Below are positions 57,293 through 64,000 of a DNA stretch of 64,000 nucleotides, piece after piece (positions within the stretch are counted from its first letter, which is position 1; each line of letters opens with the position of its first letter). The position numbers and the translations under genes were made by a program. The DNA is from Trichomonas vaginalis G3 (taxonomy: Eukaryota > Parabasalia > Trichomonadida > Trichomonadidae): contig NC_067207.1 of assembly GCF_026262505.1 (NCBI RefSeq), positions 10,756,082 to 10,820,081 of the forward strand, read 5' to 3'. The notes under the pieces are model-generated. The model searched no databases. It worked only from the letters and a program-made list of their open reading frames with translations, and was not told where the DNA came from.

Positions 57293-58117
57293 CTACCCTA
57301 CTTGTTTGAAGTTGTCAAAATACTCTGTTATTTTTTCTTTCAGTAGCGGTAAGTCTTCTTTGAAGGTAAGAATTGTACAACCTTTCATATCATAGTGTGT
57401 TTGAGGTAACGTATCTTGAACTATTTGTTTCACATCTTCATTTGGGGTCATTGAAATCGGTAAGTTTTCGCGATAGAACCAATTTCTGTCAGATTTGTAA
57501 ATCTTAGCAAGGTCGTAAAAGCTTTTGTTGTTTCTTCTGACTAAATGCAACATAACCATATCTCTGTCTTCTTCATTTTCCATCTCTTCAGTATAAATCA
57601 TATACTTATAGTTCTTTTCCTTTCCTTTTGGTACCGAACGTGGTATTCTTTTCTGTATGCTTTTGTCTTTTGCTTCAATGACTTCATCTTTTGCTTGAAG
57701 TTTCTTTTCCATCTCTTCACGTTCTTGTCTATGAATTTCGTCAAGAAGTCTGTAAACATGCCATGCATAACGAGGAGAAGCCCACATTGCAACTGCATTT
57801 ACTAAAAGTCTATGTACATAATATCCTCTTAAATTTATTGGCAAATTTTTACGATTTTCATGTGTTTTATGCATGGCCGAAAAAAGTCGGTCTAGAGAAA
57901 TTTCACTCAAAAGTTCTTGTGTGCTTTGGTTTTTGAACCAGTCGTCTGCGTGTTTAGTGTCTGGAGCAAAACATGCTGTCAAAATACTTTGCATTTGGTA
58001 CATATCGTCTTTGACCGAACGAATGAGACGTAACTGTTTGTTAAACTGAACCCACTCATATTCTTCATTTATAGCTTCATGGACTATAACTGTTGTTGTG
58101 TTCTCTGATGTTGACAT
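57293..58117 (-). CDS. KilA-N domain protein (274 aa)
   Basis: ATG at 58117 (MSTSENTTTVIVHEAINEEY), preceded by TTTTTTATCCGGAATA. Residues about 45-125 fit a KilA-N domain (DDWFKNQSTQELL ... RGYYVHRLLVNAVAMWASPR then AWHVYRLLDEI). A coiled coil follows and a C-terminal domain resembling those of poxvirus and iridovirus KilA-N proteins (YKYMIYTEEMENEEDRDMVM). Such proteins bind DNA and may act in regulation or repair; the exact role is unknown. Confidence 0.8.
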   Translation of the reverse strand: MSTSENTTTVIVHEAINEEYEWVQFNKQLRLIRSVKDDMYQMQSILTACFAPDTKHADDWFKNQSTQELLSEISLDRLFSAMHKTHENRKNLPINLRGYYVHRLLVNAVAMWASPRYAWHVYRLLDEIHRQEREEMEKKLQAKDEVIEAKDKSIQKRIPRSVPKGKEKNYKYMIYTEEMENEEDRDMVMLHLVRRNNKSFYDLAKIYKSDRNWFYRENLPISMTPNEDVKQIVQDTLPQTHYDMKGCTILTFKEDLPLLKEKITEYFDNFKQVG

Positions 58118-58211
58118 ATCTGTCTTTATATTCCGGATAAAAAAATAAATAAAAATAAAACTAACTTTATTTTTTCTATCTTTCACAAAAGACCAAAAAT
58201 AAACGTTATTT

Positions 58212-58826
58212 TTACATGTATTTTTCAGCAACTTCGTCAAATAATTTTATAGCTTTATCTATCTCATCTACTTCAAACGTTTCTTTACCTTTTATGGGAG
58301 CACCATACATTTTCTCAAACTTTTCAAGTAGTTCTGTTTCAGCAGCTCTCATATCGTTAACGAACACAACCTTGACTCTATTGACTGTACTGTCATATCT
58401 TTGAGTTATATTATATGTTCTTCCTATCTTATATCTCTTTGTATTGAAGTCCTTCGGTTTCTGAACGATGTAAAGTAAGCCTTCACTGCAACGTTCTGAG
58501 TCGAATAAACCATATGTTATGAAGTTATATCCAACAACTGGGTCTAACCATAACAAAACTATTGGTATAAGACTTTTGTCAATGAGATATGCTGTAGTTC
58601 CATAGAATCTTACCGATATCATAAGCTCAGGATTTCTTGTCAAAATTTTCTGAGTAGAAGCAATTTTAACCCAGTCGTGGGATGTTTTCTTTCCAGATGG
58701 AGATATAATGTCTGACAAAGAATATTTGTTGTATTTCTTTGAGTATCTTACGTTTAAATCACCTATTCTAACCAATTTAGTGTTATTGTCTATCTTTTTA
58801 ACTGTTTCAAACTCAGTGTTTGTCAT
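58212..58826 (-). CDS. KilA-N-like plus T5orf172/MUG113 (GIY-YIG-type) protein (204 aa)
   Basis: First ATG at 58826 (MTNTEFETVKKIDNNTKLVR). The N-terminal half resembles a KilA-N domain (YSLSDIISPSGKKTSHDWVK ... YLIDKSLIPIVLLWLDP). The C-terminal half has GLLYIVQKPKDFNTKRYKIG then RYDSTVNRVKVVFVNDMRAA, the LYI...KIG pattern of T5orf172/MUG113, a GIY-YIG-related nuclease-like domain. The two genes with KilA-N domains are adjacent and co-directional. Confidence 0.75.
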   Translation of the reverse strand: MTNTEFETVKKIDNNTKLVRIGDLNVRYSKKYNKYSLSDIISPSGKKTSHDWVKIASTQKILTRNPELMISVRFYGTTAYLIDKSLIPIVLLWLDPVVGYNFITYGLFDSERCSEGLLYIVQKPKDFNTKRYKIGRTYNITQRYDSTVNRVKVVFVNDMRAAETELLEKFEKMYGAPIKGKETFEVDEIDKAIKLFDEVAEKYM

Positions 58827-58905
58827 ATATGTTCTTACATACAAGATAAAAAAAATATTTTATAAAAAACTAACTTTATTTTTTCTGTCTTAAGGAAATT
58901 CACTG

Positions 58906-59290
58906 TTTTCATAGAGTTTTGGCGACTACGTTTTCTTACGTACTCGCTGTTCTTCATGATTTTCATAGAGTTTTGGCGACCCCGAAGGAAGTCGGTCTCG
59001 CTGTTCTTCACTGATTTTCATGAGTTTTGGCGACTACGTTTTCTTACGTACTCGCTGTTCTTCACTGATTTTCATGAGTTTTGGCGACTACGTTTTCTTA
59101 CGTACTCGCTGTTCTTCATGATTTTCATAGAGTTTTGGCGACCCCGAAGGAAGTCGGTCTCGCTGTTCTTCACTGATTTTCATGAGTTTTATGCAAGACC
59201 GAAAAAAAACGGTCTAGAGAATTTTCACGATTTTCATAGAGTTTTGGCGACTACGTTTTCTTACCTACTCGCAATTTTTACGATTTTCAT
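58906..59290. repeat. Tandem repeats with exchangeable small hairpins
   Basis: About six units of 60-67 bp built as GATTTTCATGAGTTTTGGCG plus a variable hairpin plus CTCGCTGTTCTTCA. The hairpin is TACGT-TTTCTT-ACGTA in some units, CCGA-AGGAAG-TCGG in others and AGACCG-A8-CGGTCT in one. A similar piece, with GGCCGAAAAAAGTCGGTC, lies inside the KilA-N gene at 57860-57910. No gene here. Confidence 0.8.
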
Positions 59291-59769
59291 ACGGAATCTC
59301 TTCTCTCGGTTTTCCTCGGGAAGCAATCTTATGCCATTTTACTCAGATTTTTGTTGCTGAATTCAATAAAAATATATTTTAGGGTAGAAGGTTAGATCTA
59401 ACCTCTTTTCTAACCTCTTTTCTACCCTCTTGAATTTGTCAAGACTTCTTCGTAAATGTTTTGTCAAGACTTCTTCGTAAATGTTTTGTCAAGACTTCTT
59501 CATCGTAATGAGCGTAAATCAGACAAAAATATATTTTAGGGTAGAAGGTTAGATCTAACCTCTTTTCTAACCTCTTTTCTACCCCAGTTATTTTATAAGC
59601 GTTTCACATGGTAAACGTTATTTTTTAAATTTTGTGAAAACTCAACGGTTTGACACATGCCCTAAAAATTATTTTACTCAGAATTTTGGTCATTTTTCAG
59701 CAAAAATATATTTTAGGGTAGAAGGTTAGATCTAACCTCTTTTCTAACCTGTTTTCTACCCCAGTTATT
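59291..59769. repeat. Hairpin-rich spacer of Maverick C
   Basis: Three palindromes with GGTTAGATCTAACC cores at about 59371-59427, 59538-59584 and 59715-59762, separated by AAATGTTTTGTCAAGACTTC direct repeats and a repeated TTATTTTATAAGCGTTT block. Last one ends beside the stop codon of 59770-60711. Confidence 0.8.
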
Positions 59770-60711
59770 TTATAAGCGTTTTACATGGTAAACGTTATGA
59801 ATTCGTGAGACTCTAAACAGTTTTGTAGCTTCTATTTCTTCGCTGAGGATATCGAATGTTTTAACGATACCGAAAGTTTCTTTATACTTCTTCTTGACGT
59901 CAGATAATAGGAAATCGTCAGCAGTTGGATAGTTTTTGTTCAGAAATTCTAACATGTCCATTTTATCTTCTGCTGGTTTTTCTGCTTCTTTCTTTAAGTC
60001 TGCATAGTCGTTTCTCATACGTTCTATCTCTTTGACTGAGTAGTTATATTTCCTAATTGCTGCCTTACATTTAGAACATTGCGGGTTCATTTTTGCGTTA
60101 TATTCTGAAACCTTACCTGCTAAAACAACTAAAGCGTCAATGGTTTTCTTTAACTCAAAAGCAGTTGGTTTTATCTGTTCATTCCATACCTTACCTCTTC
60201 TATCTTTATCTCTTATCTGCCATACACATTCTGCAACTAACGAAACAAAGTTGTCGTAGGTCTTAAACTCCCCAGATTTATATATGTCAGAGATGTTCTT
60301 ATATAACATGTCGCAATCTTTGTCCATAACTTTATGGTTGCAATGAAATCCTAGAAACTCATAGTTTACCTTTCGTATGAACTTCTTTATTTCTACTGAG
60401 TCAGTTGGTTTCACTTCTATTTCATCGAATTCAGGAATAGTGAGCTTTTGTTGTTGGATTTCAGGCAATTTGGGTAAATGGTCGATGAGGTCCTGCATTT
60501 CATAAAGATACTGTTCATTTGTTTCATCTTTCGCACTACAGTCTAAATTACTTGTTAAAAGTTCTTGCTTTATCTTCTGGATTTTTGTTTCAAAAGTATA
60601 TGAAGAAGGAATGAAGCTTTTCATCTCTACTAACATAGATGTTGGATTCATGACTAACGAGTTTGGTGCTGTTGTTGTTTGAAGTGTTGTTGTGCCGATT
60701 GTTGAAATCAT
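59770..60711 (-). CDS. Maverick protein with CxxC motif (313 aa)
   Basis: MISTIGTTTLQTTTAPNSLV opens a protein with a helical middle and a PQCSKCKAAIRKY motif at about residue 216 that could bind zinc with nearby His/Cys, then a coiled coil and FLNKNYPTADDFLLSDVK. The N-terminal part equals the fragment at 1-268 in Maverick A. It may be a virion or DNA-packaging component; no family recognised. Frame reads whole. Confidence 0.7.
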   Translation of the reverse strand: MISTIGTTTLQTTTAPNSLVMNPTSMLVEMKSFIPSSYTFETKIQKIKQELLTSNLDCSAKDETNEQYLYEMQDLIDHLPKLPEIQQQKLTIPEFDEIEVKPTDSVEIKKFIRKVNYEFLGFHCNHKVMDKDCDMLYKNISDIYKSGEFKTYDNFVSLVAECVWQIRDKDRRGKVWNEQIKPTAFELKKTIDALVVLAGKVSEYNAKMNPQCSKCKAAIRKYNYSVKEIERMRNDYADLKKEAEKPAEDKMDMLEFLNKNYPTADDFLLSDVKKKYKETFGIVKTFDILSEEIEATKLFRVSRIHNVYHVKRL

Positions 60712-60772
60712 ATCTTTTATACAAAATAAAAAAAAATAAAAAAAATAAAACTAACTTTATTTTTTATTTCGG

Positions 60773-60975
60773 GAAAATTCATGAAAATTCAAGAGGGTAG
60801 AAAAGAGGTTAGAAAAGAGGTTAGATCTAACCTTCTACCCTAAATTATATTTTTTGGGTCCTTTACACTCATTACGAAGAAGTCTTGACAAAACATTTAC
60901 GATGAAATCATGAAAATTCAAGAGGGTAGAAAAGAGGTTAGAAAAGAGGTTAGATCTCACCTCTTCACCTAAAAG
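60773..60975. repeat. Two intergenic hairpins of Maverick C
   Basis: Palindromes at about 60793-60842 (GGTTAGATCTAACC core) and 60920-60973 (a hybrid core GGTTAGATCTCACC). They parallel the trio at 351-662 in Maverick A. Confidence 0.8.
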
Positions 60976-61430
60976 TATTTTTCAATACTTTTTCAGCACT
61001 TTTCCGTAGTTATATATGAAAGACAATTCGAGATAAAAGTCATAGTACAATGGAATAATATGTTGCACACCATTTGTTGTGAACCAAACTTGAAAGTCAG
61101 AGAAACTGTTACTAGGTGGTTCGTAGAATTTAGAAGCAAAGTCATAAAAGTCCTTACCAATACATAGAAAACTATTGTTGCTTGAACTGAAACTTGCATG
61201 ACACATAACATTTTGAGGGTCAAACACGTTTCTATAAACTGTCAAATCTGCTGGTGGAAGTATAAATTTAAATGGACCATCTGGTGGTAATGGTTCGTTC
61301 TGGTTTAGTAACCGAAGAAATTGTGCCCAAGAACGTTTGTCCACTTCCCAAAATAAAAACTCTGTACCTCTTGGAGGGTTAATTTCAATCTTTTGAAATG
61401 AAACGGCGGAGTTCATCTTGTCATATTCTA

Positions 61431-62731
61431 TAGGGTGTCCAAAGGTGTGTTTAGCACAAACCTGAATACTGCGAATAGAAATAAACAAGTTACATATATA
61501 TAAAGTTTATTTAAATATAATCACCATTGGATTCAATCACGCGTTCGCAGCGATCGATCCAGGCTTGAAAGACACGCTTTAAATCATCATGAGAAAATTG
61601 CTCAAATTGCTCTCTTACAAAATTTTCAAGATCATCTGGACTCGCGAATTCGCATCCTTCAGCTCTCTTTTTTAGCGTGCCGAATAAATAAAAGTCAGAG
61701 GGTGCAATATCAGGTGAATAAATTGGGTTTGGAACAACTTTGACATTGTTTTCCACCAAGTAATTCATTACCTTATGACTTTTGTGAACTCTTGAATTAT
61801 CAAAATGAATTGCAAACTTTTGTTTTTGTTGTTTGGATTTCTCAAACTCATCAGAATTGATAATTTGAGTAAGAACATTGTCAATTAGATACTGAGCATT
61901 CATCGTATTAAGTTTTTGAAGAATATCAATTGCGATGATGCCATTCACGCCCAAAAAACCGACAACATCATCATTGGTGTGTCAATTTTTTTCTTCGGGA
62001 ATGTTTGCGGATTTTCATCCTTCGGGATCCACATGATTTTGGCTTCTGTTGCATATTGAAACCAAGACTCGTCCCCTGTTACTAAAAAGCGAAACTTCTT
62101 GGATTGATACGCACCCAATATAGAGAGGAGCTCTTTCGAAGATTGGACTCTAGATTTTTTTTGAACTGAATTAAGGTTGTGCGGAACCCAACGTGTATAC
62201 GCTAGTTTGTAGTTCAAATAATTGTGCAGATAATAACTGACTGTTGTACGTGGTATCTTTGTCATCTCCTCTATCCTTCTGAGTGATGCTCTTGGGTCTT
62301 CATCTAGCGCTTGAAGAATTGCTTTGATTTTTCTTTGATCCGGCGATTTTTTGTCATTTTTATGATGGGCGCCTTTTTGTTCATGAAGTGATACATCCTA
62401 ACATGATACGTTACAGTGGAATAGCTAGAGCATCCATACCGAAGCATTTTACAATGTCTCGTAGATTTTTTTACAGTCTTTGCATTTTTTTGCAAGAGCG
62501 AGGATGTTTTCTTTATGATTCATTAAAAAAATGAAAAAAAATCCCGCCAAAATTTCCCGCGAAACCGCCTCTTGTCTCAAAATTCATTTTATATCTCGGC
62601 ATGGCGCCAAAATACAACATACTCATCATATACATATATTCATATTTTTTATTATATATTTATAATCAGCATATATCTCCTTTAATAGTCTCATATAGAG
62701 CGCTGTGCTAAACGCACCTTTGGACACCCTA
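61431..62731 (-). mobile_element. Tvmar1-type mariner transposon, copy 2
   Basis: A 1301-bp mariner with TIRs TAGGGTGTCCAAAGGTG and a TA duplication at 61429-61430 and 62732-62733. The empty site TCATATTCTAGTTTCAG is preserved at about 1111-1127 in Maverick A, so the boundaries are exact. Nearly identical to copy one. Confidence 0.95.
61511..62523 (-). pseudogene. Mariner transposase, copy 2 (several frameshifts)
   Basis: Same protein as copy one: MNHKEN start at 62523, WVPHNL, VTGDESW, HFDNSRVH and YSPDIAPSDFYLFG. Relative to copy one it has single-base losses at about 61949 (C run), 62356 (A), 62428 (G) and 62452 (C), so it is inactive. The T run that shifts copy one is in normal length here. 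Confidence 0.9.
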
Positions 62732-63184
62732 TAGTTTCAGATAGTATGTTCCATTTAGTAAAGAGTCGTATTTTTCTTGAAATTCCCAATAATATTTGTT
62801 CATTTGAGTTTGAAAGTCATTTAGAGTTTTCTCAAGACTTTCGTCTGAACGAACTGTAAAGATTCTCATTTCGTCAAATTTGTCTATTAACATCAGAACC
62901 TTTATACTGCCCATGAAATATACTGCGAACATAAATGCGTTAGTTCTATTTGAAAACAAAATCTTCTAAATCCTATTGCCTTTGCATCTGAAGGACTTTG
63001 AAGCCAACGAATTGGATAGTCAAACCTGTATGCTTGGGATGAATTTTTCTTCATCTGAAATAGTCCTACCAGCATTTGTAAAGATATAGTCTAACGGTTT
63101 TGTATCTGCTACTTTTGTTCTTTGTTTTTCAACCTGAAGCATTTAATATATGTAAAAATATATTGTTTTAAAATGGTATGCCAT

Positions 63185-63262
63185 TTCATATTTCTCATCT
63201 AAACAAACAAGTTTCCTTCAACTTGAGGTTCACTAACAAACTCAGCGTACATTTCAAATAAA
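63185..63262 (-). pseudogene. HNH endonuclease remnant
   Basis: A short piece matching the N-terminal region of the broken HNH gene of Maverick A (MYAEFV... and the following leader ATTTGAAATG). The rest is missing; unrelated decayed sequence follows. Confidence 0.55.
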
Positions 63263-63356
63263 AATTTTTTATTTCATGCAATGTTTTATTTCTGTGCCGT
63301 CTTCAAGTATGCCCCAGTACTTACGCTTGGAGGGACATGAACTCAGAAAATACCTT

Positions 63357-64000
63357 ATCTAGCTTAAAACAGCCCATCTTTTCACCGACCATTCCATTTC
63401 AATGAGTTGTTGTATCCTTCTTCGTTCGTCCATGAGTGCGTCAATGTTCTCATAGTAACCTTCACTTTGGATTTGACTTCGGAAGAGAATTTGTTGTAGT
63501 TTCAAGGACTGCCTTTGCGAACTGAGGGTAAGACCAATGTTCGACAATAGGTTTTAATGTGGTTACTAAGCCACTTTGACCTTGAGTGAATTCGTACTTC
63601 AAAACAAAAGGAGAAAACCTTTCAACAAAGTTGTCGACCTTCTCATAATGTTTACTCTTCATCTCTTGAGGTTTTTTAATGGAATATCCCATGTCGAATT
63701 CATAAGCAATTTAGTGTCATTGCAAGTTTGGGGTTTGAAGCTTTCCTAATATCATACAGTTGTTGTATGACTTTTCCAACTGTATAGTTTCCTTCCGGAA
63801 ACTCACCATCTTCGTTTGGAATTCCAGTCGGAATATATTGGACAAACCTCATGTATGCAGCGTTAAGGTCGACATAGTATATCTTTTCGTTTGAGTCGAA
63901 CTTGTCGCAACCAATTGGTCCAGTTTGTGGAAATTCAAGTGAGTCTCTTATCTTCTGAGAAACTTCTCCTGTTATCTCATAAACATCGTCGAAGCAACCT
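63357..64000 (-). pseudogene. DNA polymerase B-like protein, broken, cut by window edge
   Basis: IYYVDLNAAYMRFVQYIPTG resembles PolB motif A (DxxSLYPS region) and KLAMTLNCLMGYSIKKP resembles motif B (NSIYGKT region) of the Maverick PolB at 32923. It is distant from that copy, so it may be another polymerase-like family. Several breaks; its 5' part lies beyond the window. Confidence 0.5.

Larger units (their letters stand above)
61008..63145 (-). pseudogene. Minor capsid (penton-like) protein, broken and mariner-interrupted
   Basis: Sister of 729-1528 with high identity, split by the Tvmar1 at 61431-62731 with TA duplication. It has several other breaks (about four). Parts are the same penton-like family signatures (TKPLDYIFTNAG in the N-terminal part; FFGY/YNYGK end). 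The leader repeats the ATTTAATATATGTAAAAATA tract of its sister. Confidence 0.7.
46506..64000. mobile_element. Maverick (Polinton) C, left part, best preserved
   Basis: The left TIR starts at 46528 after a 22-A run; the right end lies beyond the window. Parts in order: a large coiled-coil protein, probable major capsid, several small genes, minor capsid, helicase, packaging ATPase, KilA-N and T5orf172-type genes, a structural gene shared with A, penton-like gene (with a mariner inside), HNH remnant and a PolB-like remnant. Most genes up to 60711 read open; the region from 61008 on is decayed. About six to ten breaks, mostly in that last part, plus the mariner. Likely a recent insertion. Confidence 0.9.

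Noticed and set aside
57293-58240. An upstream start for the KilA-N gene at 58240
   Set aside because: The extra 41 codons are A/T-driven (FIFIYFFIRN) and cover the promoter-like TTTTTTATCCGGAATA; the ATG at 58117 fits better.
58956-59360. A 134-codon frame with FFTDFHEFWR repeats
   Set aside because: It is a by-product of the tandem repeats at 58906-59290 and carries no leader motif.
47072-60711. An adenain-like maturation protease in Maverick C
   Set aside because: I looked for the His, Asp/Glu, Cys pattern of the family in the open genes and found none convincing.

Overview
The window looks like nuclear DNA of the parabasalid Trichomonas vaginalis or a very close relative. The reasons are two mariner copies of the Tvmar1 type, several Maverick (Polinton) elements of the kind that fills this genome, AT-rich intergenic DNA, intronless host genes, and a TCA(Y)W-type initiator next to host start codons. 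The identification rests on recognition; no search was run.

Layout. (1) 1-9272: right-hand part of Maverick A, mostly minus-strand genes, ending in a terminal inverted repeat (TIR) and a 26-T run. (2) 9273-17838: host DNA with a gene stub cut by Maverick A, an unrecognised gene, a protein kinase, tRNA-Glu, a secreted GH13 amylase-type protein and a small RRM protein. (3) 17839-24521: a repeat-rich host island with a Tvmar1 copy, a 21-bp minisatellite in two blocks, a 2.2-kb segment bounded by inverted repeats that holds a striking chain of near-perfect hairpins plus one ORF, and a pogo-like transposase fragment. (4) About 24540-44829: Maverick B, older and broken, apparently a mosaic of at least two subfamilies. 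(5) 44830-46505: host-side DNA with an intact DD35E integrase-like transposase. (6) 46506-64000: left part of Maverick C, the best preserved, with its TIR facing that of A and a second Tvmar1 copy inside it.

Function. The Mavericks carry the expected replication and integration set (protein-primed-type PolB, primase-helicase or helicase, retroviral-type integrase) and a virion set (probable double-jelly-roll major capsid, minor capsid/penton-like proteins, packaging ATPase, small basic and membrane proteins, collagen-like and collar-type fibres). Accessory genes are HNH endonucleases, an adenine methylase, and KilA-N and T5orf172-type proteins. Most genes in C read open; A has several broken genes and B has many. 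I saw no convincing adenain-like protease. Head-to-head genes share 16-18-bp promoters. Intergenic DNA holds co-varying long hairpins and pairs of short GC-rich hairpins.

The most unusual non-viral structure is the hairpin chain at 19877-21131: about 17 consecutive inverted repeats with different sequences but similar size (arms about 25-28 bp in the best units), partly amplified as an exact 250-bp tandem repeat.
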